A DNA stretch of 5,302 nucleotides from Clostridia bacterium. GTDB lineage: Bacteria > Bacillota_A > Clostridia > Christensenellales > Borkfalkiaceae. Position 1 is the first letter of the stretch; the number at the start of each line of letters is the position of its first letter. The stretch lies in assembly GCA_017507595.1 (NCBI GenBank), contig JAFWAM010000209.1, positions 1-5,302 of the forward strand, read 5' to 3'. Position numbers and translations under genes: made by a program. The notes beneath the pieces are model-generated. The model saw only the letters and a list, made by a program, of their open reading frames with translations, searched no databases and was not told the origin of the DNA. Below are positions 1 through 5,302 of the stretch, piece after piece.

Positions 1-8
1 ATCTTTTT

Positions 9-40
9 AAGGGGTCTTTACTTTTTTATATTGACCCCTT
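9..40. repeat. Perfect 8-base inverted repeat spanning the ligase stop codon
   Basis: AAGGGGTC at 9-16 and GACCCCTT at 33-40 are exact inverted copies around a 16-base A/T-rich centre that holds the TAA stop (20-18). In RNA from the minus strand this could form an eight-pair stem. It is followed by AAAAAGAT, not a U-run, so it does not qualify as an intrinsic terminator. A further AAGGG at 42-46 could compete for the CCCCTT arm. The function is unknown, and the window ends too soon to see what follows. Confidence 0.5.
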
Positions 41-1136
41 CAAGGGATAAAATTGAGGAAGAAAAGCTCCTCTCGCTGCCCATTTTTTGAAGATGATCGT
101 CCATTGCTTTTACCAATAAGTCGGTCAATAGGTCGGTTAATCCACTTATTGTGTCGCTGAAAAGGTAATACGCAAAGGAGCCGGGCACCGTGTTTATCTC
201 GTTCAAGTAAAGCTTTTTATCCCAATAAAGATAATCCATCCTTACGACGGAGGAGAAATCAAGACTGTCATATACCGTCCTTGTGGTGGATAAAATCTCC
301 TCCTCCAAGGCCTTGGGAATGGGGGCCGGGCATTGGCTTTTGGTATAACCCTGCTTGTGCCCAAGATACTTGTCGTCAAAGGTAAGGAATTTATTGCTTG
401 TGACGGGCATTTCTATCCGACTGACGACGGTACCGCCTATTTTTTTATAGGCGGCGCAATTAAGCTCCTTAGCGCCTTCAAGAAATTTTTCCACGATGGC
501 CTTATGGTCAAATCTTAATGCGGCGCAAAGGGCCTTGTCAAGCTCGTATACGTTTCGGCACACCCCGACGCCTATGCTGGAGCCTGACGATGCAGGCTTT
601 ACTATAAGAGGAAAGCTTATAACTGACAAAATCCTGTCCTGGGCGGCGTCGCGGTTCTGGAAATATTCCCTTCGGCCTACCGCAAGGTAATCAACCACCC
701 TGACCCCCAAAGCCTTTAGGGGTAGCTTTGTTAAGGTCTTATCCATAGAAAGACTCGCCGAAAACAGCCCGCTTGTGACAAAAGGTATATTAAAAAAGTC
801 AAAAAGTGCCCCTATAGTACCGTTTTCGCCCATTCCGCCGTGCATACAGTTGACGGCGGCAGCGATCGGGAACAAGGCTTTTTGACCTTTTTTTGTATAA
901 AGAATATTGTCCCCGCCAAAGAAGCAGACCTTTTTAAGGCCCTTGAAAACGGGGTTACGGTAAAAGCTTACCTTTTTTAAAGGCTCGCCGTAATACCAAT
1001 CCCCCTTTTTGTCCACGTAGACGGGTATGGGATTAAATTTTTCACGGTCAAGGCTGTTTAAAACAAGACAGCCGGTAATGATGGAAACGTCGTGCTCGGG
1101 ACTTTCTCCGCCGAAAATTACAACTATATTTTTCAA
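18..1136 (-). CDS. D-alanine--D-alanine ligase family protein (ATP-grasp)
   Basis: Ddl enzymes condense two D-alanines with ATP to make the terminal dipeptide of peptidoglycan precursors. Seen in this 372-residue protein: VIFGGESPEHDVS (residues 6-18) with Glu14 aligning with E. coli DdlB Glu15; HGGMGENGTIGALF (99-112); MDK (131-133); ATP-binding VKPASSGSSIG (179-189) with Lys180 and Ser186; Lys256-Tyr257 in the omega loop, matching Lys215/Tyr216; Arg299 and Asp301; and LNEINTVPGS (311-320) with Glu313 and Asn315 for magnesium. Tyr257 argues for D-Ala-D-Ala rather than D-Ala-D-Lac products, though the loop is longer than in DdlB. The start is TTG: an in-frame TGA lies two codons upstream, and the next methionine is residue 98, well inside the fold. 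About 30 C-terminal residues after 343 look like an unconserved tail. It lies 93 bases behind the MurF-like gene, its likely partner. I leave the symbol blank because it may be a paralogue of the housekeeping ddl. Confidence 0.88.
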   Translation of the reverse strand: MKNIVVIFGGESPEHDVSIITGCLVLNSLDREKFNPIPVYVDKKGDWYYGEPLKKVSFYRNPVFKGLKKVCFFGGDNILYTKKGQKALFPIAAAVNCMHGGMGENGTIGALFDFFNIPFVTSGLFSASLSMDKTLTKLPLKALGVRVVDYLAVGRREYFQNRDAAQDRILSVISFPLIVKPASSGSSIGVGVCRNVYELDKALCAALRFDHKAIVEKFLEGAKELNCAAYKKIGGTVVSRIEMPVTSNKFLTFDDKYLGHKQGYTKSQCPAPIPKALEEEILSTTRTVYDSLDFSSVVRMDYLYWDKKLYLNEINTVPGSFAYYLFSDTISGLTDLLTDLLVKAMDDHLQKMGSERSFSSSILSLEGVNIKK

Positions 1137-1229
1137 GCTTCACCAAATAAAACAGTCAGCTTTAGTGGCTTATCCAATGGATTTGTCGTAAAAGTGGTCA
1201 AAAAAAGCCAATACGTTATGAAAATTTTT
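1137..1229 (-). other. 93-base intergenic gap between the MurF-like and Ddl-like genes
   Basis: This is the longest non-coding stretch in the window. It is A/T-rich and contains the ligase ribosome binding site at its end. TTGACC (1201-1196) followed 19 bases later by TGGATA (1176-1171) is a poor promoter candidate because the spacing is long and the -10 match weak. TGGCTT and AAGCCA can pair across a 33-base loop, which is too open to call a terminator. I see no riboswitch or small gene here. Confidence 0.4.
1140..1144 (-). promoter_or_regulatory. Ribosome binding site supporting a TTG start
   Basis: The minus strand reads GGTGA, three bases before the TTG at 1136-1134. GGTGA matches the downstream half of the AGGAGGTGA consensus, so the short spacing is in register. 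An in-frame TGA at 1142-1140 excludes any start further upstream. Confidence 0.6.
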
Positions 1230-2924
1230 TTACAGGAACTTATCAGGCAGATCATTTTCAAACAAAATAACGTCGCCTTCTTTAGATATTTCGTTAAGCT
1301 TTTTGATGCCGTCGGCAAGGTCCTTTGCGATAATTATCTTGTTAAGGTCAAAGCCTTCCTCCAAAAGTCCGTCGCGTATGCGGTAGCAGTTTTGGTTGCC
1401 CACCAGAATTGCGTAATCAACTATTGGGGCCATTCGCCTGCCGAAGCGGAAATTTTCAACGTGCTCCATATGGCCAAGCTCCACAAGGCCGGGGGTGATA
1501 ATGATCTTTCTCCCCTCGAAGATGGAGAACACCTCAAGGGCGGCAACGGTGCCGTCAACGTTGGAGTTATAGCTGTCGTCAATTATCGTGACGTTTTTAT
1601 CGTTTTTGATGACCTCAAGACGGTGGGAAATGGGCTTGATAAGGGAGATGCCCATGGATATCTCCTCAGGGCTTAAGCCAAGCTCGTAAGCGATTGCGGC
1701 GGCAAGGCATATGTTGGAAACGTTATGCCTGCCTATAAGCTGTGTGCTTGCCTTGACTGATTTGTCGCCGAAGTTAAGGGTAAAATCACTGCCCGTCGGG
1801 GTGATCTTAAGGTCGGTGGCGTAAACGTCGGGATTGATGGTAAGGTCGTTGCCCGCAAGGACGGTTTTTATACCCTTGCGCTCACGGGCGCGGAGGCTCA
1901 TCTGGGCGGTGGTCAGGTTGTCGGCGGAAAATACCGCCACGCCGCCGTCACGCAGGCCCTCAATAAGCTCGTACTTGGTTTTTGCAATGGCATCCTTGGT
2001 GCCGAAGGTTTCAAGGTGCTGATTGTTGACCGAGGATATTATGGCGTAATCGGGCTTTACTATGTCGCAAAGCTCCTTAATATTACCCACGCGGCGTGCG
2101 CCCATTTCGGCAATGAATACGTCGTGGGTGCCGTCGTAGCCGTTTACGCATTTACAGATACCCATTGGGGTGTTGTAGGACGCAGGCGTTGCCAGCACCT
2201 TGTATTTTGTACCGAGGATAGTCTTTAAAATCTTTTTTACTGAGGTTTTACCGTAGCTGCCCGTTATGGCGATCTTTATGAGGCCGTCGGCTTCTTCAAG
2301 GGTCTTTTTGCAGCGGGTAATATATTTTTTGTTACGCCAGCGCTCAAAGGGGCTGTTGATAAAGCCCGCAAGGGACACGAGGACGGGTATCGTTATTGGC
2401 AGTATACAGACAAAAGCAAAGCGGACGATGACGAAAAGCTCGTTTTCGGCAAAGATGAATCCGAGAAGCTGCAAACTTGCGATAAGCAGAAGGGTCAGAA
2501 GAAAATACAGTATCAAAAAAGTTACCATAAGTCTTATCAGCCGTGAGGTAAACACCAGCCTTGCCTTGCTTTTGCGCTTTAAGTCGGCCGTGATGTAAAT
2601 GATGGAAAAGATAAGATAGAATACAAAGCCAAGACACACCACCCAATCCCTTACAACAAAGGAAAAGGCCGCCGAAAATATCATATAGGCAAGAACCGAA
2701 AGCATGGTTACCATACAAAGTCTTGTAAGATACACGTTGTCACGACGGTAGGTCCACTTGTTATACTCAAGACTCATATAGCCGCTGCTTTGGAAGATCT
2801 GCAAGAACTTTCTGCCCATAAAGGCGGCAAAAATAGTGTTGACCGCCGTAATGGCAAAAGCGAAAATTATGAAGGTTAAATCAAATACGTCACGAAGGGA
2901 CGCTCCGCTTGAAAAGATGGTCAT
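1230..2924 (-). CDS. Membrane-anchored Mur ligase family protein, MurF-like
   Basis: MurF joins D-Ala-D-Ala to UDP-MurNAc-tripeptide with ATP. This 564-residue protein is about 110 residues longer than ordinary MurF because of its N-terminus. Residues 1-190 contain about five hydrophobic segments (roughly 13-36, 66-90, 93-112, 132-158, 166-190), then a basic linker near SPFERWRNKK. The ligase part follows: P-loop TGSYGKTS (221-228; MurF-type rather than the GTNGKT form), TPASYNTPMG (246-255), EMGARRVGNIKEL (273-285), a candidate carbamoylated Lys317 in TKYEL, NVSNICLAAA (401-410), HRLE (434-437), DDSYNSN (449-455), TPGLVELG (477-484) and a C-terminal GDVILFENDLPD (550-561). The ATG overlaps the hydrolase stop by four bases; an AAAGGA lies 12 bases upstream. 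All core motifs are intact. From memory, similar membrane-bound homologues occur in Clostridia. The exact substrate is unproven: UDP-linked or lipid-linked muropeptide are both possible. Confidence 0.85.
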   Translation of the reverse strand: MTIFSSGASLRDVFDLTFIIFAFAITAVNTIFAAFMGRKFLQIFQSSGYMSLEYNKWTYRRDNVYLTRLCMVTMLSVLAYMIFSAAFSFVVRDWVVCLGFVFYLIFSIIYITADLKRKSKARLVFTSRLIRLMVTFLILYFLLTLLLIASLQLLGFIFAENELFVIVRFAFVCILPITIPVLVSLAGFINSPFERWRNKKYITRCKKTLEEADGLIKIAITGSYGKTSVKKILKTILGTKYKVLATPASYNTPMGICKCVNGYDGTHDVFIAEMGARRVGNIKELCDIVKPDYAIISSVNNQHLETFGTKDAIAKTKYELIEGLRDGGVAVFSADNLTTAQMSLRARERKGIKTVLAGNDLTINPDVYATDLKITPTGSDFTLNFGDKSVKASTQLIGRHNVSNICLAAAIAYELGLSPEEISMGISLIKPISHRLEVIKNDKNVTIIDDSYNSNVDGTVAALEVFSIFEGRKIIITPGLVELGHMEHVENFRFGRRMAPIVDYAILVGNQNCYRIRDGLLEEGFDLNKIIIAKDLADGIKKLNEISKEGDVILFENDLPDKFL

Positions 2925-3616
2925 GATAAGAGAAATTCCTTTGCGATAAGATTGAATTTTTGTGGTTGATCAACGAATAGGAAATGGCCGCCGTCAAGAA
3001 AGACAAGGGCCCCGTTTTTTGCACCCTTTAAAAGTCGCCGCGCCATATACGGGGGCGTTTCACGGTCCTTTGTGCCGTGGATAATAAGGGTGGGAACGGT
3101 AAGATAAGAAAGCTTACCGTCAAGGTGCTCGTTTACGATTTTGTTAAAGCTTTCACGGGCGACGGGGGTTAAGGTATTATATTCTGTAGAGCAGGTCTTT
3201 TTTGCCACTTTTTTTGCCAGTTTTTGTCCGAAAATGGCTTTAATCGACTTATAGGCCCATATTTTTAAAAAATATTTTATTCCGCGGCGGGGCTTAAGCC
3301 CTGCTGCACCTGTGAAAATTATCTTTTTTATCCTTTCGTCAGGCAGAGATTTTAAAAGCACCCTCGCGCCGAATGAATGGCACAAAACGTAACATTTGTC
3401 ACAGCCAATTTCGCCTAAAAAGCCCTTGAAGGCTTTACTGTAATCCTCAAGAGAAAAGGCATAAGGAAGTGGCCCGTTAACCCCCGGGAAGTCCGGTGCA
3501 TACACCTTGAAATATCGTGACAGATAAGATATCTGACGGATAAAATATTCCTTTCGGCTGCCGTAGCCGTGCAAAAGTATAAGGGGCGTGCCCTCGCCCT
3601 CAATCAACGTGGACAT
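2921..3616 (-). CDS. Alpha/beta hydrolase of unknown substrate
   Basis: This 231-residue protein is a small cytoplasmic alpha/beta hydrolase, the fold shared by esterases, lipases, haloperoxidases and related enzymes. The oxyanion-loop motif LLHGYGS is at residues 14-20. The nucleophile elbow reads CHSFG (79-83) with Ser81 as the likely nucleophile; the usual first glycine is replaced by cysteine, which some family members tolerate. The acid is probably Asp184 in HGTKDRETPP, and the base His211 in DGGHFLFVDQP. A basic, helical cap region occupies roughly residues 108-145. No signal peptide is seen. The ATG start gives a very short first strand and has a poor ribosome binding site; in-frame codons extend seven residues upstream to an ATA behind a GGAGAG motif, so the true N-terminus is uncertain. 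Its TGA overlaps the start of the Mur ligase gene in an ATGA, which links it to cell-wall functions. That role is only contextual. Confidence 0.85.
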   Translation of the reverse strand: MSTLIEGEGTPLILLHGYGSRKEYFIRQISYLSRYFKVYAPDFPGVNGPLPYAFSLEDYSKAFKGFLGEIGCDKCYVLCHSFGARVLLKSLPDERIKKIIFTGAAGLKPRRGIKYFLKIWAYKSIKAIFGQKLAKKVAKKTCSTEYNTLTPVARESFNKIVNEHLDGKLSYLTVPTLIIHGTKDRETPPYMARRLLKGAKNGALVFLDGGHFLFVDQPQKFNLIAKEFLLS

Positions 3617-3640
3617 GCCGGAAATTATCTTTTTTATAAA

Positions 3641-3646
3641 CTCTCC
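3641..3646 (-). promoter_or_regulatory. GGAGAG motif after rimI, candidate ribosome binding site of the hydrolase gene
   Basis: The minus strand reads GGAGAG, sharing its first G with the rimI stop codon. It lies 24 bases upstream of the first in-frame ATG of the hydrolase (3616-3614), too far for normal use, yet three bases before an in-frame ATA (3637-3635). No clear Shine-Dalgarno sits closer to the ATG. It may serve a non-standard start, or simply be chance. Confidence 0.35.
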
Positions 3647-4095
3647 TATAAACCCCGAGAAAGCTCAAGGGACATAAGCAAGCAATCCTCGCCGTCGGGA
3701 TAATAGCCCTTTCTTACCCCATCCACCTTAAATCCAAAGCGGCGGTAAAGGCTTATTGCCGGGACGTTGGTGCTTCTTACCTCAAGTAAAAATCTTTCAG
3801 CACCCTTGTCGGTGGCAAGGCTTACTGCCTCCTCTAAAAGCATTGCGCCAAAGCCCTTTCTTCTAAGGCTTGGATGGACGGCGATCTTCATGACCTCCCA
3901 ATCGAATAAACCGGCAAAAACCGACATATAGGCCAATATTTGGCCATTTTCCTCAATCAGAAGGTTAACGTAATCGCCTGTAGAAAAAAGTGATGAAAGC
4001 ATCCTTTCGTTCCATGGATCGGGAAAGCAAGCCATCTCAATTTCAAGGATCTTTTCGTTGTCAGCGGGCACCCATTGGCGCAAGGTTGGGGTCAT
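3646..4095 (-). CDS. rimI: GNAT N-acetyltransferase RimI (ribosomal protein bS18 N-terminal alanine acetyltransferase family)
   Basis: RimI uses acetyl-CoA to acetylate protein N-termini; in Enterobacteria the substrate is the N-terminal alanine of ribosomal protein S18. The 149-residue product is the normal length. The acetyl-CoA motif A is visible as VHPSLRRKGFG (residues 73-83), with R78-R79-x-G81-x-G83 binding the pyrophosphate. LEVRSTNVPAISLYRRFGF (104-122) carries Glu105 and Tyr117, which align by spacing with the Salmonella catalytic pair Glu103/Tyr115, followed by RKGYYPDGEDCLLM (128-141). The early FPDPWNERML segment (24-33) is also family-typical. The gene overlaps tsaB by four bases and has a perfect AGGAGG site. 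Association with tsaB/tsaE is a conserved Firmicute arrangement. Substrate range beyond S18 is unknown, and related proteins act on other N-termini. Confidence 0.92.
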   Translation of the reverse strand: MTPTLRQWVPADNEKILEIEMACFPDPWNERMLSSLFSTGDYVNLLIEENGQILAYMSVFAGLFDWEVMKIAVHPSLRRKGFGAMLLEEAVSLATDKGAERFLLEVRSTNVPAISLYRRFGFKVDGVRKGYYPDGEDCLLMSLELSRGL

Positions 4096-4703
4096 TTTCG
4101 CCCCTCCTCTGCCTGGGACAGTCTTAAATAGAAGGGTGAAAGGCTGTTTGTGTCCTCACTTTGCCTGTCAACAAGCGCCTCAACAGCCCTTTCAAGACCC
4201 ATTGAAACGTCTGTAACTTCACAAGAAAGTCCCTCTATAGGTCGATAAGCGATAAGTTTATACGTTTTGGCCAGTTCAAGGACCTCGCTTACGTGGGCGT
4301 ATTTTGGCGGGACGGTGACAGCCTCGCCGTCAAAGCCCTCAACGTAAAAATGATCATGCTTGGCATCGATGACGGAAAGGCGCTTGCCCTCACCTACAGT
4401 ATATGCGATGGCTTCCAAAGTGGTAACACCTATAACCGGCTTTTTCAGCGAATCAGCCAGGGCCTTTACCGTGGAAACGCCTATCCTGATACCCGTAAAG
4501 GAGCCCGGTCCCGTTACTGCACAGAAAAAGTCTGCGTCGGAAAGCTTAAGGTCGGCTTCAGCCAAGGCCCTTTCAACGGCGGGCATAAGGTTTACGGAGT
4601 GCTTTACGCCACAGGTCGGCGCAAAGTGAACGGATTTTTTTGAGTTGTTTTTGGCAATGACGGTTAAATATTCGCCACTGGTATCAATCGCTAAATACTT
4701 CAT
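4092..4703 (-). CDS. tsaB: tRNA threonylcarbamoyladenosine biosynthesis protein TsaB
   Basis: TsaB is the non-catalytic ASKHA-fold partner that dimerises with TsaD and forms the platform for TsaE during t6A synthesis on tRNA. Diagnostic features are the N-terminal strand LAIDTS (residues 4-9), the HS-x-x-LMP segment (35-41), the glycine-rich signature VTGPGSFTGIRIG (63-75), an IDAKHDHFY segment (112-120) matching the family's IDAR-x-x-E-x-Y region, and the C-terminal SPFYLRLSQAEE (189-200), a form of the P-x-YLR-x-x-x-AE ending. At 203 residues it is somewhat shorter than E. coli TsaB (about 230), with both ends intact. The ATG starts two bases after the tsaE stop with a modest GAAG site seven bases upstream. 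Its TGA overlaps the rimI ATG in an ATGA, indicating translational coupling. The obligatory partner TsaD is not in the window. Confidence 0.95.
   Translation of the reverse strand: MKYLAIDTSGEYLTVIAKNNSKKSVHFAPTCGVKHSVNLMPAVERALAEADLKLSDADFFCAVTGPGSFTGIRIGVSTVKALADSLKKPVIGVTTLEAIAYTVGEGKRLSVIDAKHDHFYVEGFDGEAVTVPPKYAHVSEVLELAKTYKLIAYRPIEGLSCEVTDVSMGLERAVEALVDRQSEDTNSLSPFYLRLSQAEEGRK
4103..4108 (-). promoter_or_regulatory. Perfect Shine-Dalgarno of rimI inside the tsaB 3' end
   Basis: The minus strand reads AGGAGG seven bases before the rimI ATG at 4095-4093. The site is embedded in the codons for the last tsaB residues. It fixes the rimI start and suggests efficient reinitiation across the ATGA overlap. 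Confidence 0.8.
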
Positions 4704-4705
4704 AA

Positions 4706-5107
4706 TTATTCTTCAAAGGTGATCTGACGCTTGTCGTCAATAATTTTAATTGTTACTTTTTTAACCTTTTCAGGCAGGACGCTTTGGATGTTTGAAGCCC
4801 ATTCAATAAGGCACACGCCCCCTGCGTCAAAATAATCGGTAAGGCCCAAGGCGGCTGCCTGCTCGCCACAGGAAAGGCGGTAACAATCGTAATGATACAA
4901 CACGCCGTTGTAATCGTTCATATAGGCATAGGTCGGGCTTAAAACAGTGTCCGTAACGCCAAGGCCCAATGCAACGCCCTTGGCAAAAACCGTTTTACCT
5001 GCGCCCATTGGTCCGTCTAAAACGACTACGTCGTTAGCTTTAAGTGACCCTGCGTACTCGCGTGCGATCTTTAAAGTTTCTTCCGGGGATGAGGAAATAT
5101 ACGTCAT
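4706..5107 (-). CDS. tsaE: tRNA threonylcarbamoyladenosine biosynthesis ATPase TsaE
   Basis: TsaE is the P-loop ATPase that works with TsaB and TsaD to transfer the threonylcarbamoyl group to A37 of ANN-decoding tRNAs (t6A) in the cytoplasm. ATP hydrolysis by TsaE is thought to reset the TsaBD complex between rounds. The 133-residue product has the expected family length. Motifs seen: Walker A GPMGAGKT (residues 32-39), SPTY (57-60) in the switch region, HYDCYRL (72-78) containing the Mg-coordinating Asp74, and CLIEW (99-103) with the conserved Glu102-Trp103 pair. The ATG at 5107-5105 is chosen over an upstream TTG because of its AAGGGGG site. The gene is followed by tsaB after two bases, the usual Firmicute order. 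All expected catalytic residues are present and nothing looks truncated. Confidence 0.95.
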   Translation of the reverse strand: MTYISSSPEETLKIAREYAGSLKANDVVVLDGPMGAGKTVFAKGVALGLGVTDTVLSPTYAYMNDYNGVLYHYDCYRLSCGEQAAALGLTDYFDAGGVCLIEWASNIQSVLPEKVKKVTIKIIDDKRQITFEE

Positions 5108-5112
5108 AAAAG

Positions 5113-5119
5113 CCCCCTT
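5113..5119 (-). promoter_or_regulatory. Ribosome binding site of tsaE
   Basis: The minus strand reads AAGGGGG, five bases (CTTTT) before the ATG at 5107-5105. It overlaps the stop codon of the upstream S component. This site decides the tsaE start: a TTG at 5125-5123 would extend the protein by six residues, but it lies inside the upstream gene and has no Shine-Dalgarno sequence. Confidence 0.7.
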
Positions 5120-5302
5120 AGTCAAGCTTGTTCATAAGCCCCGTAAGGCGCTTGTAGACAAAGAAGGTAACCGTCCCCGCCAAAAGGCACCTTAAAAGGT
5201 TAAAGGGGATGACGGCAAGAAAGGTGTAATATGTATAGAAATTTTCCTCCGTAACCTTAAACATGGGCGGGCACATGGCGACGATCTGACCAAGCTGAAG
5301 CC
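5118..5302 (-). CDS. ECF transporter S component, RibU-like (C-terminal 60 residues, 5' end outside window)
   Basis: Only the last 60 codons are present; the gene enters from the right edge and ends at a TAA at 5120-5118. The visible protein has a hydrophobic stretch reading YYTFLAVIPFNLLRCLLAG, then TVTFFVYKRL and a short polar tail. A final hydrophobic helix with a PFNLL-x-T-V-T-F-x-x-Y-K-R-L pattern is, from memory, the way S components of energy-coupling-factor (ECF) vitamin transporters end, RibU (riboflavin) in particular. S components are six-helix membrane proteins that bind the vitamin and dock on the EcfT/EcfA module, usually encoded elsewhere. The family call is reasonably good; the riboflavin assignment is an inference because the substrate-binding loops lie outside the window. 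The stop codon overlaps the Shine-Dalgarno of tsaE, so the two genes are almost certainly cotranscribed. Other ECF S families (folate, thiamin, pantothenate) remain possible. Confidence 0.6.
   Translation of the reverse strand, partial: LQLGQIVAMCPPMFKVTEENFYTYYTFLAVIPFNLLRCLLAGTVTFFVYKRLTGLMNKLD

Noticed and set aside
9..40. Intrinsic terminator for the operon
   Set aside because: The stem is followed by AAAAAGAT on the transcribed strand instead of a U-run, and the loop is 16 bases.
18..1136. VanA-type D-Ala-D-Lac ligase of a glycopeptide resistance cluster
   Set aside because: The DdlB Tyr216 equivalent is retained (Tyr257), and no VanH dehydrogenase, VanX dipeptidase or VanRS regulator is present in the window.
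1171..1201. Sigma-70-type promoter before the Ddl-like gene
   Set aside because: TTGACC is acceptable but the best -10 candidate, TGGATA, is weak and 19 bases away; such matches are expected by chance in A/T-rich sequence.
1092..1676. 194-codon open frame on the plus strand
   Set aside because: It lies antisense to the well-supported Mur ligase and the start of the Ddl-like gene, has no recognisable domain, and its openness follows from codon bias of the minus-strand genes.
2344..2718. 124-codon minus-strand frame within the Mur ligase membrane region
   Set aside because: It is an alternative frame of the same strand; the Mur ligase frame runs uninterrupted across it with hydrophobic segments and conserved motifs.
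4293..4643. Overlapping plus-strand open frames of 116 and 89 codons inside tsaB
   Set aside because: Both are antisense to clear tsaB motifs and have no family features; they are shadows of codon usage.
5105..5125. Extended tsaE start at TTG 5125-5123
   Set aside because: It would overlap the upstream gene and has no ribosome binding site, while the ATG at 5107-5105 has AAGGGGG at ideal spacing.

Overview
The window is a densely packed, single-direction stretch of bacterial chromosome in which every gene I can support lies on the minus strand and is transcribed from position 5302 towards position 1. The organism is most likely a Firmicute of the class Clostridia, probably gut-associated. 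The reasons are the tsaE-tsaB-rimI run typical of Firmicutes, an upstream ECF-transporter S component, strong AGGAGG-type ribosome binding sites, and a Mur ligase and D-Ala-D-Ala-ligase-like pair of the kind I recall from clostridial genomes. I cannot place it at genus level from sequence alone.

Layout in transcription order: (1) 5302-5118, the last 60 residues of an ECF S component, probably RibU-like (riboflavin uptake), cut by the window edge. (2) 5107-4706, tsaE. (3) 4703-4092, tsaB. (4) 4095-3646, rimI. (5) 3616-2921, an alpha/beta hydrolase. (6) 2924-1230, a Mur ligase with MurF-like motifs behind an N-terminal domain of about five membrane segments. (7) 1136-18, an ATP-grasp D-alanine--D-alanine ligase-like protein with a TTG start. 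Gene spacings are 10, 2, -4, 29, -4 and 93 bases, so genes 1-6 look like one transcription unit with translational coupling at the two ATGA overlaps. The ligase probably belongs to the same unit but sits behind the only sizeable gap. No non-coding stretch exceeds 93 bases.

Functionally there are two blocks. The right half is tRNA and ribosome modification: TsaE and TsaB are two of the bacterial proteins needed for t6A at position 37 of ANN-decoding tRNAs, and RimI is the GNAT acetyltransferase usually encoded beside them. The fourth partner, tsaD, is not in the window, although in many Firmicutes it directly follows rimI. The left half looks like cell-wall precursor chemistry: a D-Ala-D-Ala ligase-like enzyme could make a dipeptide that the membrane-anchored MurF-like ligase attaches to a muropeptide, with an alpha/beta hydrolase of unknown substrate in the same coupled unit. 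Whether this second block is the organism's primary MurF/Ddl pair or an accessory one cannot be told from this window; it is the part most worth a second look.

I saw no tRNA, rRNA, CRISPR array, insertion sequence, attachment site or convincing promoter. One perfect 8-base inverted repeat spans the stop codon of the last gene.
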